Source: Roseovarius sp. (GTDB lineage: Bacteria; Pseudomonadota; Alphaproteobacteria; Rhodobacterales; Rhodobacteraceae). Taken from it: a stretch of DNA of 64,000 nt. The notes beneath the pieces are model-generated. The model saw nothing but the letters and a program-made list of their open reading frames with translations, was not told where the DNA came from and searched no databases. Positions within the stretch are counted from its first letter, which is position 1; each line of letters starts with the position of its first letter. Below, one piece after another: positions 1 to 10,851 of the stretch. The stretch is from positions 62,001 through 126,000 of the forward strand of contig NZ_JALUXE010000002.1 of NCBI RefSeq assembly GCF_027019125.1, in the 5' to 3' direction. Position numbers and translations under genes: made by a program.

Positions 1-300
1 TTCTATATGGCTGTCGCGGATGAAATCCGCAAACGCTGCGGCGACATCTCGCCGCGTGTCTTTACCGCCATTGCCTATATGCGCGCGCTCAAGGCCGAGG
101 CGCAGTCGCGCGGCTACACCGAAGACGAGATCGAGGCTTACATCTCGGACAAGGCCGAAAAGCGCAAGATTCGCGGGCGCAGTGACGACTATATCCGGTC
201 GCAGGGTGCCATGCCCAACGACGAGCCGAGCCTGTGCGATCTAGGTCGTGCCGAAATCGCAAAGCAGAGCCCGATCGGCAAGTTTCTGAAAGCAAAGTGA
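1..300 (+). CDS. DUF5333-type complex I operon protein, 3' part
   Basis: The reading frame is open from the first base of the window, so the gene begins upstream and only its last 99 codons are seen. An internal ATG lies at 7, but the frame continues upstream of it (Phe-Tyr-Met), so that is probably not the start. The visible part is charged and helical, with two cysteines (in RKRCGD and PSLCDLG), and ends six bases before nuoG. Rhodobacterales genomes commonly carry a small secreted DUF5333 protein between nuoF and nuoG, and size and position fit that family. Its role is unknown; an accessory or assembly role for complex I is inference from position only. Confidence 0.7.
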   Translation, partial: FYMAVADEIRKRCGDISPRVFTAIAYMRALKAEAQSRGYTEDEIEAYISDKAEKRKIRGRSDDYIRSQGAMPNDEPSLCDLGRAEIAKQSPIGKFLKAK

Positions 301-306
301 GATACC

Positions 307-2295
307 ATGTCTGACCTACGCAAGATCATCATCGACGATCACGAGATCGAGGTCGAGGGCGCGATGACCCTGATCCAGGCCTGCGAGCAGGCCGGGGTCG
401 AGGTGCCACGGTTCTGCTACCACGAGCGGTTGTCGATTGCCGGGAATTGCCGGATGTGTCTTGTTGAGGTGGTCGGCGGCCCGCCCAAGCCTGCGGCAAG
501 CTGTGCGATGCAGGTCAAGGACCTGCGGCCCGGTCCGGACGGCACGCCGCCGGTGGTCAAGACCAACAGTCCGATGGTCAAGAAGGCCCGTGAGGGTGTG
601 ATGGAATTCCTGCTCATCAACCATCCGCTCGATTGCCCGATCTGCGATCAGGGCGGCGAGTGCGACTTGCAGGATCAGGCCATGGCCTATGGTGTGGATT
701 TCAGCCGCTACCGCGAACCCAAGCGCGCGAGCGAGGATCTGGATCTTGGCCCCTTGGTCGAGACCCATATGACGCGCTGCATCTCTTGCACGCGCTGTGT
801 GCGCTTCACCTCCGAGGTGGCCGGGATCATGCAGATGGGCCAGACCGGGCGCGGCGAGGATGCCGAGATCACCAGCTATCTGGGTCAGACGCTCGACAGC
901 AATCTGCAGGGCAATATCATCGACCTCTGCCCGGTGGGTGCGCTTGTGAGCAAACCCTATGCCTTTACCGCGCGCCCGTGGGAATTGACCAAGACCGAGA
1001 CCATCGACGTGATGGACGCGCTTGGCAGCAATATCCGCGTGGATTGCAAGGGGCGCGAGGTCATGCGCATCCTGCCGCGTAACCATGACGGCGTGAACGA
1101 GGAATGGATTTCCGACAAGACGCGCTTTGTCTGGGATGGGTTGCGGCGGCAGCGTCTGGACCGGCCCTATATCCGCGAAAACGGCAAGCTGCGCGTGGCC
1201 ACATGGCCCGAGGCCCTGGCCAAGGTGGCGGAGGCGATCAAGGGTGCCAAGAAGCTGGCGGGTCTCGTGGGCGATCTGGTTCCTGTCGAGGCGGCCTTTG
1301 CCCTCAAGGGGTTGATCGAAGGGCAGGGCGGGACCGTGGAGTGCCGCACCGACAAGGCGCGGCTGCCTGTGGGCAACCGCAGCGGCTATGTCGGCAATGT
1401 CGCTATCGAAGAGCTGGACACGGCCAGGAATGTGGTGCTGATCGGCACCGATCCGCGGGTTGAGGCACCGGTGCTCAATGCGCGTCTGCGCAAGGCTTGG
1501 ATCAAGGGGGCCAACATCGCGCTGGTCGGTCCAAAGGTCGATCTGACCTATGAATATTCCCATGCCGGCACGGATCGTGCCGCCCTTGAGGGGCTGAGCG
1601 TGCCTGAGGATACGATTGTTGTCGTCGGTATGGGCGCGCTGCGCGAGGCCGATGGCGCGGCGGTCCTAGCCGCCGCGATGGCGCTGTCCGGGCGAATGCT
1701 GGTGCTGCATACGGCGGCGGGTCGTGTGGGCGCGCTGGATGTGGGCGCCGTGACGGAAGGCGGGCTCGATGCCGCGATTGAGGGCGCTGATGTGATCTAT
1801 AACCTCGGCGCGGACGAGGTCGAGATCGCGGCGGGACCTTTCGTGATCTATCAGGGCAGCCACGGCGATCGGGGCGCGCACCGCGCGGATGTGATCCTGC
1901 CGGGGGCGGCCTATACCGAGGAGCAGGGCCTGTTCGTGAATACCGAAGGCCGTCCGCAACTTGCGCTGCGCGCGGGCTTTGCCCCGGGTGAAGCCAAGGA
2001 AAACTGGGCGATCCTGCGTGCGCTCTCTGGGGAATTGGGGGCCGTGTTGCCCTATGACAGCATCGCCCAATTGCGTCAGGCACTGGTCAAGGCGGTGCCG
2101 CATTTGAAGAAGGTGGATCAGGTTCCGGAAAATGACTGGCAGCCGTTGGAAAAGGATGCGCTTGGCAAGGCCGATTTCCGGCTTGCACTTGCGGATTTCT
2201 ACCTGACCAATCCGATTGCCCGTGCCAGCGAGCTGATGGCGGAGCTGAGCGCCAATGCCAAGGCACGCGGCACGCAGCCGATGGCGGCAGAGTGA
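307..2295 (+). CDS. nuoG: NADH-quinone oxidoreductase subunit G
   Basis: This is the 662-residue Fe-S subunit of the peripheral arm of complex I, which carries electrons from the NADH site toward quinone. Cluster ligands are visible in order. A [2Fe-2S] set lies at Cys37, Cys48, Cys51 and Cys66. The N3-type set is His106, Cys110, Cys113 and Cys119, and a [4Fe-4S] set is Cys158, Cys161, Cys164 and Cys208. The rest is the molybdopterin-oxidoreductase-like domain, which holds no cofactor in this family. Length matches the shorter alphaproteobacterial and mitochondrial type rather than the roughly 900-residue enterobacterial protein. The stop overlaps the GTG start of the next gene, which implies translational coupling. 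Confidence 0.97.
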   Translation: MSDLRKIIIDDHEIEVEGAMTLIQACEQAGVEVPRFCYHERLSIAGNCRMCLVEVVGGPPKPAASCAMQVKDLRPGPDGTPPVVKTNSPMVKKAREGVMEFLLINHPLDCPICDQGGECDLQDQAMAYGVDFSRYREPKRASEDLDLGPLVETHMTRCISCTRCVRFTSEVAGIMQMGQTGRGEDAEITSYLGQTLDSNLQGNIIDLCPVGALVSKPYAFTARPWELTKTETIDVMDALGSNIRVDCKGREVMRILPRNHDGVNEEWISDKTRFVWDGLRRQRLDRPYIRENGKLRVATWPEALAKVAEAIKGAKKLAGLVGDLVPVEAAFALKGLIEGQGGTVECRTDKARLPVGNRSGYVGNVAIEELDTARNVVLIGTDPRVEAPVLNARLRKAWIKGANIALVGPKVDLTYEYSHAGTDRAALEGLSVPEDTIVVVGMGALREADGAAVLAAAMALSGRMLVLHTAAGRVGALDVGAVTEGGLDAAIEGADVIYNLGADEVEIAAGPFVIYQGSHGDRGAHRADVILPGAAYTEEQGLFVNTEGRPQLALRAGFAPGEAKENWAILRALSGELGAVLPYDSIAQLRQALVKAVPHLKKVDQVPENDWQPLEKDALGKADFRLALADFYLTNPIARASELMAELSANAKARGTQPMAAE

Positions 2296-2681
2296 GGATG
2301 GTCATGGCCGTCATATCGCCTCTGGCGCTTGGGCTGGCGGGCTGTGCCGACAGCGGGGCACCCGTGCCTTTTGCACCCGAGTATCGCGGGATCGAGACGC
2401 GGCTTCTGGATGGGGATCTGGTGAATTTCCACGTCAGCATGGGCGGCGCGCGTGATGCTGGCGACGTAGAGCGCTATGCCGAATGTGCCGCTGCGCAATA
2501 TGCGCTGATCCGGGGTTACGGATTTGCGCGTCACCTGCGCACAAGTGTCTCGGAAGAGGCTGGCATCTGGCAGGGCGATGCGGTTTATACGATCTCGGCG
2601 GCCTTGCCGCGGGGGCTACTGACTATCGACGCTGAAGTCGTCGCCGCAAATTGTGCGGAAAACGGAATACCGATGGTGTGA
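2292..2681 (+). CDS. Small predicted lipoprotein inside the nuo operon
   Basis: A 129-residue protein starting at a GTG that overlaps the nuoG stop by four bases. Residues 1-18 form a short hydrophobic signal ending in a lipobox-like LGLAGC, so lipidation at Cys18 is predicted. The mature part has two further cysteines (in YAECAAA and AANCAEN) that could form a disulfide, and no recognised catalytic motif. It lies between nuoG and nuoH and ends seven bases before nuoH. It is probably a periplasm-facing accessory protein conserved with complex I in this group. No function can be assigned from sequence. Confidence 0.75.
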   Translation: MRMVMAVISPLALGLAGCADSGAPVPFAPEYRGIETRLLDGDLVNFHVSMGGARDAGDVERYAECAAAQYALIRGYGFARHLRTSVSEEAGIWQGDAVYTISAALPRGLLTIDAEVVAANCAENGIPMV

Positions 2682-2688
2682 GGACCTG

Positions 2689-3726
2689 ATGGCTGAATTC
2701 TTTACAACCCCGCTGGGAACTTTCGTGATCATCCTGGCGCAATGTCTCGCGGTGGTGGGCTTTGTCATGGTCTCGCTCTTGTTCCTCGTTTATGGCGACC
2801 GCAAGATCTGGGCCGCCGTGCAGATGCGCCGGGGCCCCAATGTGGTGGGCACCTGGGGCCTGCTGCAGACCGTGGCAGACGCGCTGAAATACGTGGTCAA
2901 GGAGGTCGTCGTGCCTGCGGGGGCCGACAAGGCGGTGTTCATGCTGGCCCCGATGACGAGTTTCGTACTGGCGGTGCTGGCGTGGGCCGTGATCCCGATG
3001 AACGACGGCTGGGTTTTGTCGGATATCAACGTGGCGGTGCTCTTTGTTTTTGCCGTGTCCTCGCTCGAGGTCTATGGCGTGATCATGGGGGGCTGGGCGT
3101 CGAACTCGAAATACCCGTTCCTTGGGTCGTTGCGCTCGGCGGCGCAGATGATTTCCTATGAGGTGTCTCTGGGTCTGATCATCATCGGCGTGATCATTTC
3201 CACAGGCTCGCTCAATTTCAGTGCCATCGTCGGCGCACAGGACACCGCCTATGGTTTCTTTGGCTGGTACTGGTTGCCGCATCTGCCGATGGTGTTCCTG
3301 TTCTTCATCAGTGCCTTGGCCGAAACGAACCGCCCGCCCTTCGACCTGCCCGAGGCGGAATCGGAACTGGTGGCGGGCTATCAGGTGGAATATTCCTCGA
3401 CGCCGTTCCTCTTGTTCATGGCGGGGGAATATATCGCGATCTTCCTGATGTGCGCGCTGATGAGCCTCTTGTTCTTTGGCGGCTGGCTCTCGCCCATTCC
3501 GGGGCTGCCGGATGGCGTTCTGTGGATGATCGGCAAGATGGCGTTCTTCTTCTTCCTCTTCGCCATGGTCAAGGCGATCACGCCGCGCTACCGCTACGAT
3601 CAGCTGATGCGGATCGGTTGGAAAGTGTTCCTGCCCATGTCTCTGGGCTGGGTGGTGATCGTGGCGTTTCTTGCGAAATTCGAAGTGCTGGGCGGCTTTT
3701 GGGCCCGCTGGGCGATTGGAGGCTGA
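2689..3726 (+). CDS. nuoH: NADH-quinone oxidoreductase subunit H
   Basis: A 345-residue polytopic membrane subunit at the junction of the peripheral and membrane arms of complex I, lining the quinone chamber. About eight hydrophobic segments are visible. Family-typical stretches include [17 protein letters not shown] near the N terminus, the acidic [14 protein letters not shown] loop, and [16 protein letters not shown] near the C terminus. The ATG at 2689 is chosen because it gives the normal N terminus (MAEFF). An in-frame start 12 codons upstream would overlap the lipoprotein gene. NuoI follows after three bases. Confidence 0.97.
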   Translation: MAEFFTTPLGTFVIILAQCLAVVGFVMVSLLFLVYGDRKIWAAVQMRRGPNVVGTWGLLQTVADALKYVVKEVVVPAGADKAVFMLAPMTSFVLAVLAWAVIPMNDGWVLSDINVAVLFVFAVSSLEVYGVIMGGWASNSKYPFLGSLRSAAQMISYEVSLGLIIIGVIISTGSLNFSAIVGAQDTAYGFFGWYWLPHLPMVFLFFISALAETNRPPFDLPEAESELVAGYQVEYSSTPFLLFMAGEYIAIFLMCALMSLLFFGGWLSPIPGLPDGVLWMIGKMAFFFFLFAMVKAITPRYRYDQLMRIGWKVFLPMSLGWVVIVAFLAKFEVLGGFWARWAIGG

Positions 3727-3729
3727 TCC

Positions 3730-4224
3730 ATGACCAAGATTGATTACGGACGCGCGGCGGGATATTTTCTGCTGACGGACTTCGTCAAAGGGTTCAAGCT
3801 GGGGCTGAAATACTTTTTCGCGCCCAAGGCCACGGTCAATTATCCCCATGAAAAGGGTCCGCTGTCCGTGCGATTCCGGGGGGAACATGCGCTGCGCCGC
3901 TATCCCAATGGCGAAGAGCGTTGTATCGCCTGCAAACTCTGCGAGGCGATCTGCCCGGCGCAGGCCATTACCATCGACGCGGAACCGCGCGACGACGGCT
4001 CGCGCCGCACCACGCGCTATGACATCGACATGACCAAGTGCATCTACTGCGGCTTCTGCCAGGAGGCCTGTCCCGTGGACGCCATCGTCGAGGGGCCGAA
4101 TTTCGAATTCGCCACCGAAACCCGCGAAGAATTGTTCTATGACAAGGCGCGGCTTTTGGCCAATGGCGAGCGTTGGGAGGCAGAGATTGCCCGCAACCTC
4201 GAGATGGATGCACCCTACCGATGA
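3730..4224 (+). CDS. nuoI: NADH-quinone oxidoreductase subunit I
   Basis: A 164-residue subunit carrying the two [4Fe-4S] clusters N6a and N6b, which feed the terminal cluster of complex I. Both ferredoxin motifs are intact: Cys65-Cys68-Cys71-Cys75 and Cys104-Cys107-Cys110-Cys114, each in a CxxCxxCxxxCP arrangement. The N-terminal amphipathic stretch (about residues 10-32) fits membrane association next to NuoH. The stop codon overlaps the start of the next gene (ATGA), so translation is coupled. Confidence 0.97.
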   Translation: MTKIDYGRAAGYFLLTDFVKGFKLGLKYFFAPKATVNYPHEKGPLSVRFRGEHALRRYPNGEERCIACKLCEAICPAQAITIDAEPRDDGSRRTTRYDIDMTKCIYCGFCQEACPVDAIVEGPNFEFATETREELFYDKARLLANGERWEAEIARNLEMDAPYR

Positions 4225-4634
4225 GCGATCCCACCAACCCCTTTGAGATGATGATGCGTCAGGCGCAGGAAATGGCCAAGGCGCTCAACCCGGCACTTGA
4301 ATCCTTTTCTCCGAAAGGGTTCGAGACACTCTGGCCGACCATGCCCAAGGAATTCATGGAAATGAGCTTTGGCAAGGGGTTGAACAAGGAAGGGCTCGAT
4401 GCCAAGACGCGCCTGCTCTTGACGCTTGCGGGGCTGACCATGCTGGGCGCGCAGAGCGACACGCAGATCCGCATGACCGTGCGCCATGCGCTCGAGGCTG
4501 GGGCGACCCGCGACGAGATTGCCGAGACCATCGCGCAGATGGCGATGTTTGCCGGTATCCCCTCGATGACGCGCGCCATGGATTTCGCCCGTGAGGTCAT
4601 GGACCAGGGCGACAAGGAAGGAAAAGACAAATGA
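4221..4634 (+). CDS. Carboxymuconolactone decarboxylase-like protein in nuo operon
   Basis: A 137-residue, largely helical protein of the CMD/AhpD-like fold, recognisable from a segment around residues 50-110 ([19 protein letters not shown], then [20 protein letters not shown]). AhpD-type members use a redox CxxC pair, but this one has no cysteine at all, so a peroxidase or disulfide role is unlikely. The start codon overlaps the nuoI stop and the stop overlaps the nuoJ start, so it is embedded in the complex I operon. The start at 4221 was chosen for the ATGA overlap; an upstream in-frame extension would lie inside nuoI. The substrate is unknown. Confidence 0.8.
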   Translation: MSDPTNPFEMMMRQAQEMAKALNPALESFSPKGFETLWPTMPKEFMEMSFGKGLNKEGLDAKTRLLLTLAGLTMLGAQSDTQIRMTVRHALEAGATRDEIAETIAQMAMFAGIPSMTRAMDFAREVMDQGDKEGKDK

Positions 4635-5239
4635 CGTTTGCGGCCATGGCCTTTTATCTCTTTGCGGTGTCGCTCTTGACCGGCGGGCTGATGACAGTTG
4701 TCAGCCGCAACCCGGTGCATTCGGTTCTCTGGCTGATCCTGTCCTTTATCAGTGCGGCGGGGCTCTTTGTTCTCTTGGGGGCCGAGTTCGTGGCGATGCT
4801 CTTGATCATCGTCTACGTGGGCGCGGTTGCGGTGCTGTTTCTCTTCGTGGTGATGATGCTCGATGTCGATTTTGCCGAATTGAAGGCGGAAATGGCGAAA
4901 TACATGCCGCTCGCGCTGCTGATCGGGGTGATCCTGCTCATGCAGTTCGGGCTGGTCTTTGGCAGCTGGCAGATGGCCGATGGGGCTGAGACCGCGCGCC
5001 GCGCGGTCACGCCCGAGGGGGTCGAGAATACCGCCGCTCTGGGTCTGTTGCTTTATGATCAATATTTCATCCTGTTCCAGCTTTCGGGGCTGATCCTGCT
5101 CGTGGCGATGATCGGCGCAATCGTGCTGACGCTGCGGCACCGGACGGACGTCAAGCGGCAGGATGTGCTGGCGCAGATGTATCGCGACCCTGCCAAGGCG
5201 ATGGAGCTCAGGGACGTGAAACCGGGGCAGGGGCTCTGA
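4631..5239 (+). CDS. nuoJ: NADH-quinone oxidoreductase subunit J
   Basis: A 202-residue membrane subunit of complex I with about five hydrophobic helices (near residues 4-22, 28-45, 52-75, 90-110 and 140-165). The conserved [18 protein letters not shown] segment contains the helix that bends in the proton-pumping module. The C-terminal 35 residues are polar. Translation is coupled on both sides: ATGA overlap with the preceding gene and TGATG overlap with a short ORF that follows. Confidence 0.96.
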   Translation: MTFAAMAFYLFAVSLLTGGLMTVVSRNPVHSVLWLILSFISAAGLFVLLGAEFVAMLLIIVYVGAVAVLFLFVVMMLDVDFAELKAEMAKYMPLALLIGVILLMQFGLVFGSWQMADGAETARRAVTPEGVENTAALGLLLYDQYFILFQLSGLILLVAMIGAIVLTLRHRTDVKRQDVLAQMYRDPAKAMELRDVKPGQGL

Positions 5240-5373
5240 TGGCGGAGCTTCTGCATCACGCGGTGTCTGCCGTCGGGCTGGCGGGGTTGGCCGCAATTTG
5301 GAGTGTTAAGATGCTGTTGGGCGCGTACGTCCTGCGCATCGTGAAAAGAAGAAGATTGAGGGTCAGAGGGTGA
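5239..5373 (+). CDS. 44-residue basic single-span membrane ORF between nuoJ and nuoK
   Basis: The ATG shares its A with the nuoJ TGA stop, and the frame runs 44 codons to a TGA four bases before nuoK. The product begins [19 protein letters not shown], has one hydrophobic stretch (about residues 8-31) and ends with a strongly basic tail rich in Lys and Arg. That is the form of a small inner-membrane protein with a cytoplasmic C terminus. The overlap with nuoJ and the exact fit of the gap before nuoK argue that it is translated. I do not recognise a family. An alternative is that it is only a coupling leader keeping ribosomes on the mRNA for nuoK. Confidence 0.55.
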   Translation: MAELLHHAVSAVGLAGLAAIWSVKMLLGAYVLRIVKRRRLRVRG

Positions 5374-5377
5374 AACG

Positions 5378-5683
5378 ATGATCGGACTTGAACATTATCT
5401 GACGGTGGCGGCAGCGCTGTTCGTCATCGGCATCTTTGGCCTCTTCCTGAACCGCAAGAATGTCATCATCCTGTTGATGTCCATCGAACTTATGCTGCTT
5501 TCGGTGAATATCAACCTTGTCGCGTTCTCGGCGCATCTGGGTGACATGGTGGGGCAGGTATTCACGCTGTTTGTGCTGACTGTCGCCGCCGCAGAGGCCG
5601 CCATCGGCCTCGCAATTCTTGTCTGTTTCTTCCGCAATCGCGGCACGATCGCCGTCGAAGACGCCAATGTGATGAAAGGCTGA
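5378..5683 (+). CDS. nuoK: NADH-quinone oxidoreductase subunit K
   Basis: A 101-residue membrane subunit of complex I with three helices. The second carries the conserved glutamate of [13 protein letters not shown], and the third carries [13 protein letters not shown], both needed for proton translocation in characterised homologues. Length is the family norm. A purine-rich ribosome-binding region (AGAGGGTGA) lies just before the ATG and overlaps the end of the preceding short ORF. Confidence 0.97.
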   Translation: MIGLEHYLTVAAALFVIGIFGLFLNRKNVIILLMSIELMLLSVNINLVAFSAHLGDMVGQVFTLFVLTVAAAEAAIGLAILVCFFRNRGTIAVEDANVMKG

Positions 5684-5687
5684 AGCC

Positions 5688-7799
5688 ATGGAAACCACTC
5701 TCCTCTTCGCGCCTCTCGTGGGCGCGCTTCTAGCGGGTTTTGGCTGGCGCATCCTGGGCGACAAGGGCGCGCAATGGCTGACCACTGGCCTGTTGTTCCT
5801 GTCCTGCCTTCTCAGCTGGATCGTGTTTCTTGGGCATGACGGGGTCACGCATCAGGTGCATATCCTCGACTGGGTGCAGTCGGGCACGCTGGATACAGCC
5901 TGGGCGATCCGGCTGGACCGGCTGACGGCAATTATGCTGATCGTGATCACCACTGTCTCGGCGCTCGTGCATCTCTATTCCATGGGCTACATGGCGCATG
6001 ACGACAATTTCCGTGAGAACGAGAGCTATCGGCCACGGTTCTTTGCCTATCTGTCGTTCTTCACCTTTGCGATGCTGATGCTGGTGACGTCGGACAATCT
6101 CTTGCAGATGTTCTTTGGCTGGGAAGGTGTGGGCGTTGCCTCTTACCTGCTGATCGGCTTCTATTTCCGCAAACCCAGTGCCAACGCCGCCGCGATCAAG
6201 GCCTTCGTGGTCAACCGGGTGGGGGATTTCGGTTTTGCGCTTGGCATCATGGCGCTCTACTTCCTGACGGACTCGATCAAGTTCGATGACATCTTTGCCG
6301 CGGCCCCGATGCTGGCGGAAACGCAGCTGACCTTCCTCTGGACGGAATGGAACGCGGCCAATCTGATTGCCTTCCTGCTCTTTGTGGGGGCCATGGGCAA
6401 GTCGGCGCAGCTTTTCCTGCACACATGGCTGCCGGACGCGATGGAAGGTCCGACCCCGGTGTCGGCGCTCATTCACGCCGCAACCATGGTGACGGCAGGC
6501 GTCTTTCTCGTGTGTCGCATGTCGCCGCTGATGGAATACGCCCCCGAGGCGATGAGCTTTGTTGTCTTCCTCGGTGCGACGACCGCGTTCTTTGCCGCGA
6601 CCGTGGGTCTGGTTCAGAATGACATCAAGCGCGTGATCGCCTATTCGACCTGCTCGCAGCTTGGCTATATGTTCGTGGCCGCGGGTGTGGGCGTCTATTC
6701 GGTGGCGATGTTCCACCTCTTCACGCATGCCTTCTTCAAGGCGATGCTGTTCCTTGGTGCGGGTTCGGTCATCCACGGGATGCATCACGAGCAGGACATG
6801 CGCAACTATGGCGGTCTGCGCAAGAAGCTGCCCTATACCTTCTGGGCGATGATGATCGGGACGCTGGCCATCACCGGCGTGGGCATTCCGCTCACCCATA
6901 TCGGTTTTGCCGGGTTCCTGAGCAAGGACGCTGTGATCGAGAGTGCCTGGGCCGGGACACAAGGGGGCTATGCCTTCTGGATGCTGGTGATCGCGGCGCT
7001 CTTTACCTCGTTCTACAGCTGGCGTCTGATCTTCCTCACCTTCTTTGGCGAGGCACGCGGCGACAAGCACACGCATGAGCACGCGCATGAAAGCCCGATG
7101 GTCATGCTGGTGCCTTTGGGCGCCCTGGCGCTCGGCGCGGTCTTTGCCGGTATGGTCTGGTACAACAGTTTCTTTGGCAGCCATGACGCCGTGAACAAAT
7201 TCTTTGGTATCCCGGCCCATCACGCCGAGGCCTCTGAAGGGCATGGCGCGGAAGCGGAAGCGGCCGCCGAGGCAAGCACGGGGCATGGCGAAGCTGCCAC
7301 GCAAGAGGGGCACGAGGCCGTAGCCGACACGGCGCATGCCGCGGCACCTCAAGGGGCCATCTTCATGCACCCCGACAATCACGTCATGGACGAGGCGCAT
7401 CATGCCCCGAAATGGGTCAAGGTCAGCCCCTTTGTTGCGATGCTGATCGGGTTCCTGACGGCGGTCTGGTTCTATATCTGGGATCCGGCGATGCCCAAAC
7501 GCATGGCTGAGACCAATCGCCCGCTCTACCTCTTCCTGCTCAACAAGTGGTATTTCGACGAGATCTATGACTTTCTCTTCGTCCGGCCCGCCAAGGCGCT
7601 TGGCCACCTCTTGTGGAAACGTGGCGACGGCGACGTGATCGACGGGTCGATCAACGGTGTGGCGATGGGGATCATCCCGTGGTTCACCCGCCTCGCAGGG
7701 CGCGCGCAGTCCGGCTACATCTTTACCTATGCCTTTGCCATGGTGATCGGAATCGCGGTTCTGGTGACTTGGATGACGATCTTCGGGGGAGCCAACTGA
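5688..7799 (+). CDS. nuoL: NADH-quinone oxidoreductase subunit L, with His-rich insertion
   Basis: A 703-residue antiporter-like subunit at the distal end of the complex I membrane arm, with the lateral helix at its C terminus. Typical motifs include [17 protein letters not shown], the helix ending in [20 protein letters not shown], and [14 protein letters not shown]. Enterobacterial NuoL is about 610 residues. The extra length here is a low-complexity segment rich in His, Ala and Glu at about residues 508-575, plus a short HTHEHAHE patch near 462. Both lie between the last antiporter helices and the lateral helix. The stop overlaps the nuoM start (TGATG). Confidence 0.96.
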   Translation: METTLLFAPLVGALLAGFGWRILGDKGAQWLTTGLLFLSCLLSWIVFLGHDGVTHQVHILDWVQSGTLDTAWAIRLDRLTAIMLIVITTVSALVHLYSMGYMAHDDNFRENESYRPRFFAYLSFFTFAMLMLVTSDNLLQMFFGWEGVGVASYLLIGFYFRKPSANAAAIKAFVVNRVGDFGFALGIMALYFLTDSIKFDDIFAAAPMLAETQLTFLWTEWNAANLIAFLLFVGAMGKSAQLFLHTWLPDAMEGPTPVSALIHAATMVTAGVFLVCRMSPLMEYAPEAMSFVVFLGATTAFFAATVGLVQNDIKRVIAYSTCSQLGYMFVAAGVGVYSVAMFHLFTHAFFKAMLFLGAGSVIHGMHHEQDMRNYGGLRKKLPYTFWAMMIGTLAITGVGIPLTHIGFAGFLSKDAVIESAWAGTQGGYAFWMLVIAALFTSFYSWRLIFLTFFGEARGDKHTHEHAHESPMVMLVPLGALALGAVFAGMVWYNSFFGSHDAVNKFFGIPAHHAEASEGHGAEAEAAAEASTGHGEAATQEGHEAVADTAHAAAPQGAIFMHPDNHVMDEAHHAPKWVKVSPFVAMLIGFLTAVWFYIWDPAMPKRMAETNRPLYLFLLNKWYFDEIYDFLFVRPAKALGHLLWKRGDGDVIDGSINGVAMGIIPWFTRLAGRAQSGYIFTYAFAMVIGIAVLVTWMTIFGGAN

Positions 7800-9346
7800 T
7801 GGACAACCTGCTTTCCATTGTGACCTTCATCCCGGCGGTGGCGGCGGCAATCCTTGCAGTCTTTCTGCGCGGTTCGGACGAGGCGGCGCAGCGCAATGCC
7901 AAATGGGTGGCGCTGATCGCGACGACGCTGACCTTTGTCGTGTCGCTGTTTATCCTGTTCGAGTTCGATGCCTCGAATACCGGATTCCAGTTCGTCGAGG
8001 ACCGCGAGTGGCTCTTGGGACTGAAGTACAAGATGGGCGTGGACGGGATCAGCGTTCTTTTCGTGATGCTGACCACGTTCATGATGCCGCTCACGATTGC
8101 GGCCTCTTGGGGCGTGACCACGCGCGTCAAGGAATACATGATCGCGTTCCTTCTCCTGGAAACGCTGATGCTGGGCGTGTTCATGGCGCTCGATCTGGTG
8201 CTGTTCTACCTCTTCTTCGAGGCGGGGCTTATCCCGATGTTCCTGATCATCGGCATCTGGGGCGGCAAGGACCGGATTTACGCGTCTTTCAAATTCTTCC
8301 TCTACACCTTCCTCGGATCGGTGCTGATGCTGGTGGCGATGGTGGCCATGTTCGCGGATGCGGGCACCACGGATATCGCGGCGCTGCTGAAACATGAGTT
8401 CGAAAGCGAGACGTTCTCGGTTCTGGGCGTGCATGTGATCGGCGGCATGCAGACGCTGATGTTCCTCGCGTTCTTTGCCAGCTTTGCCGTCAAGATGCCG
8501 ATGTGGCCCGTCCACACGTGGTTGCCCGATGCGCACGTGCAGGCGCCGACGGCGGGTTCGGTCGTGCTGGCGGCGATCCTCTTGAAGATGGGCGGCTATG
8601 GCTTCTTGCGCTTCAGCCTTCCGATGTTCCCGGTGGGGGCAGAGGTTCTGACGCCGCTGGTGCTCTGGATGAGCGCCATCGCGATCGTCTACACCTCGCT
8701 GGTGGCTCTGGCGCAGTCGGACATGAAAAAGCTGATCGCCTATTCGTCTGTCGCACATATGGGCTATGTGACCATGGGGATTTTCGCGGCCAATCAGCAG
8801 GGCGTCGATGGCGCGATCTTTCAGATGCTGAGCCACGGATTCATCTCGGGCGCGCTCTTTCTCTGCGTGGGCGTGATCTATGACCGGATGCACACCCGCG
8901 AGATCGATGCCTATGGTGGCTTGGTCAACCGGATGCCGGCCTATGCGCTGATCTTCATGTTCTTTACCATGGCCAATGTCGGCCTGCCGGGGACCTCCGG
9001 GTTCATCGGGGAATTCCTGACACTGGTTGGTATTTTCCAGGTCAACACATGGGTGGCGGCGGTGGCCACGACGGGTGTGATCCTGTCGGCGGCCTATGCG
9101 CTCTGGCTCTATCGCCGGGTTGTGATGGGCGACCTGATCAAGGAGAGCCTGCGGACGATCACTGACATGACCAAACGCGAGCGGGCAATCTTTGCGCCGC
9201 TGGTGGTGATGACGCTTCTGCTGGGGGTTTATCCTCGGCTTGTGACCGACATCACCGGCCCCTCTGTAGAGGCGCTGATTTCCAACGTCGAGACGGCACA
9301 GGCGCTGGCAGAGACCACGACGCAACATGCCGAAACCTCGCATTGA
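7799..9346 (+). CDS. nuoM: NADH-quinone oxidoreductase subunit M
   Basis: A 515-residue antiporter-like proton-pumping subunit of complex I with about 14 hydrophobic helices. Motifs include [38 protein letters not shown] and [18 protein letters not shown]. The ATG at 7799 overlaps the nuoL stop and gives the normal N terminus ([12 protein letters not shown]). The frame is open for a further 62 codons upstream, but that part is an Arg-rich shadow of nuoL. The C terminus has a short Thr/Gln-rich tail. nuoN follows after 17 bases. Confidence 0.97.
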   Translation: MDNLLSIVTFIPAVAAAILAVFLRGSDEAAQRNAKWVALIATTLTFVVSLFILFEFDASNTGFQFVEDREWLLGLKYKMGVDGISVLFVMLTTFMMPLTIAASWGVTTRVKEYMIAFLLLETLMLGVFMALDLVLFYLFFEAGLIPMFLIIGIWGGKDRIYASFKFFLYTFLGSVLMLVAMVAMFADAGTTDIAALLKHEFESETFSVLGVHVIGGMQTLMFLAFFASFAVKMPMWPVHTWLPDAHVQAPTAGSVVLAAILLKMGGYGFLRFSLPMFPVGAEVLTPLVLWMSAIAIVYTSLVALAQSDMKKLIAYSSVAHMGYVTMGIFAANQQGVDGAIFQMLSHGFISGALFLCVGVIYDRMHTREIDAYGGLVNRMPAYALIFMFFTMANVGLPGTSGFIGEFLTLVGIFQVNTWVAAVATTGVILSAAYALWLYRRVVMGDLIKESLRTITDMTKRERAIFAPLVVMTLLLGVYPRLVTDITGPSVEALISNVETAQALAETTTQHAETSH

Positions 9347-9363
9347 ACCGGAGGCCCTGAGAC

Positions 9364-10797
9364 ATGCAGGCTGATCTATCCATAATCCTGCCCGAGATCG
9401 TTCTCTCGGTCTATGCGCTCGCGGCGCTCTTGGGCGTGGCCTATACAGGGCAGGACCGCATGGCGAGTCCGCTGGTCTGGCTGACGGCGGGGCTGTTCAC
9501 CCTCTTGGCGGTGTGGATCGGGGCCTCGGGAGAGGGCACGCGCACCGCTTTTGGCGGTATGTTCAACGATGACGGCTTTGCGCGCTTTGCCAAGGTCACG
9601 ATCCTTGTGTCGGCAGCGGCGGTGCTGGTGCTGGGACAGGATTACATGCAGCGGCGCGGTATCCTGCGGTTTGAATATCCGCTCTTGGTGGCTCTGGCCG
9701 TGGTGGGCATGATGGTCATGGTGAGCGCGGGCGATTTGATGGCGCTCTACATGGGGCTCGAATTGCAGTCCCTGGCGCTCTACGTCGTGGCCTCCTTGCG
9801 CCGCGATAGCGCGAAATCGACCGAGGCGGGCCTCAAGTATTTCGTGCTGGGGGCGTTGTCGTCGGGTTTGTTGCTCTACGGCGCATCGCTGACCTATGGC
9901 TATGCGGGCACCACGCTCTTTTCCGGGATCATCGCGGCGGCGGATGGGCAGGCACCTGTTGGCCTGCTGATCGGTCTGGTCTTTGTCCTCTCGGGCCTTG
10001 CGTTCAAGATTTCGGCGGTTCCGTTCCATATGTGGACACCCGATGTCTATGAGGGTGCGCCCACGCCGATCACCGCGTTCTTCGCCACGGCGCCCAAGAT
10101 GGCGGCGATGGGGCTCTTTGCCCGGGTGGTGCATGATGCGTTTGGCGGTGTGGTCGCGGATTGGCAACAGGTGCTGGCGTTGTTGGCGCTGCTCTCGATG
10201 TTCCTCGGCGCCTTTGCGGCGATCGGTCAGACCGATATCAAGCGTCTGATGGCCTATTCCTCGATTGCGCATATGGGCTATGCCCTGATGGGGCTGGCGG
10301 CGGGCACTGCCTTTGGCGTGCAGGCGATGCTGATCTATATGGCCATTTATGTGACGATGAACGTGGGCACTTTTGCCTTTATCCTGTCGATGGAGCGGGA
10401 CGGGCAGCCGGTCACGGACATTCGCAGCCTGGCGATGTATTCCCGCGCCGAGCCGGGCCGGGCGCTTGCCATGCTGATCCTGTTGTTCAGCCTCGCCGGT
10501 GTGCCGCCGCTTCTGGGCTTTTTCGGCAAGCTCTACGTGCTGCGCGCGGCCTATGAGGGCGGGCTGGCATGGCTGGCGATTGCCGGGGTGATCGCGTCGG
10601 TGATCGGTGCTTTCTACTATCTGCGGATCGTCTTCTACATGTATTTCGGCGAAGAGGGGACGGGGCTGCAAACCGGGCGTTCGGCGGTGCAATGGCTGTT
10701 CCTGATGGGCTCGGCGGCGGTGATGCTGCTGGGGATCGTCAATATGTTCGGGATCGAGGCCATGGCGCAGGCGGCGGCGGCGACGCTGGTCAACTGA
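9364..10797 (+). CDS. nuoN: NADH-quinone oxidoreductase subunit N
   Basis: A 477-residue antiporter-like subunit and the last gene of the complex I operon. It shows the family's conserved stretches: [36 protein letters not shown], and a C-terminal [11 protein letters not shown]. It is followed at once by a strong hairpin, so the operon ends here. In many Rhodobacteraceae nuoN is followed by birA, a type III pantothenate kinase and RNase J. None of these is present here; the next genes are convergent. Confidence 0.97.
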   Translation: MQADLSIILPEIVLSVYALAALLGVAYTGQDRMASPLVWLTAGLFTLLAVWIGASGEGTRTAFGGMFNDDGFARFAKVTILVSAAAVLVLGQDYMQRRGILRFEYPLLVALAVVGMMVMVSAGDLMALYMGLELQSLALYVVASLRRDSAKSTEAGLKYFVLGALSSGLLLYGASLTYGYAGTTLFSGIIAAADGQAPVGLLIGLVFVLSGLAFKISAVPFHMWTPDVYEGAPTPITAFFATAPKMAAMGLFARVVHDAFGGVVADWQQVLALLALLSMFLGAFAAIGQTDIKRLMAYSSIAHMGYALMGLAAGTAFGVQAMLIYMAIYVTMNVGTFAFILSMERDGQPVTDIRSLAMYSRAEPGRALAMLILLFSLAGVPPLLGFFGKLYVLRAAYEGGLAWLAIAGVIASVIGAFYYLRIVFYMYFGEEGTGLQTGRSAVQWLFLMGSAAVMLLGIVNMFGIEAMAQAAAATLVN

Positions 10798-10817
10798 GCC
10801 TGAATGACAGATGCAAA

Positions 10818-10848
10818 CAAGAGGCGCGCCCATGTGGCGCGCCTCTTG
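10818..10848. terminator. Bidirectional terminator between nuoN and the convergent Dsb-like gene
   Basis: A perfect 13-bp inverted repeat (CAAGAGGCGCGCC and its complement) surrounds a five-base loop CATGT. It lies 20 bases after the nuoN stop and three bases before the convergent gene's stop. There is no long T tract on either side, so termination strength is uncertain, but placement between convergent genes fits a shared terminator. Confidence 0.75.
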
Positions 10849-10851
10849 CGT

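Noticed and set aside
5730..7607. A 625-codon open frame antisense to nuoL
   Set aside because: Low-complexity His/Arg/Gln composition mirrors the nuoL codons; no start signal or family.
7613..7798. N-terminal extension of nuoM
   Set aside because: The extra 62 codons lie inside nuoL and read Arg-rich; the ATG at 7799 gives the family N terminus.
9364..10848. Assembly error after nuoN because birA, coaX and rnj are missing
   Set aside because: A terminator closes the operon cleanly and the following genes are intact, so a real rearrangement is at least as likely; it cannot be decided from this window.
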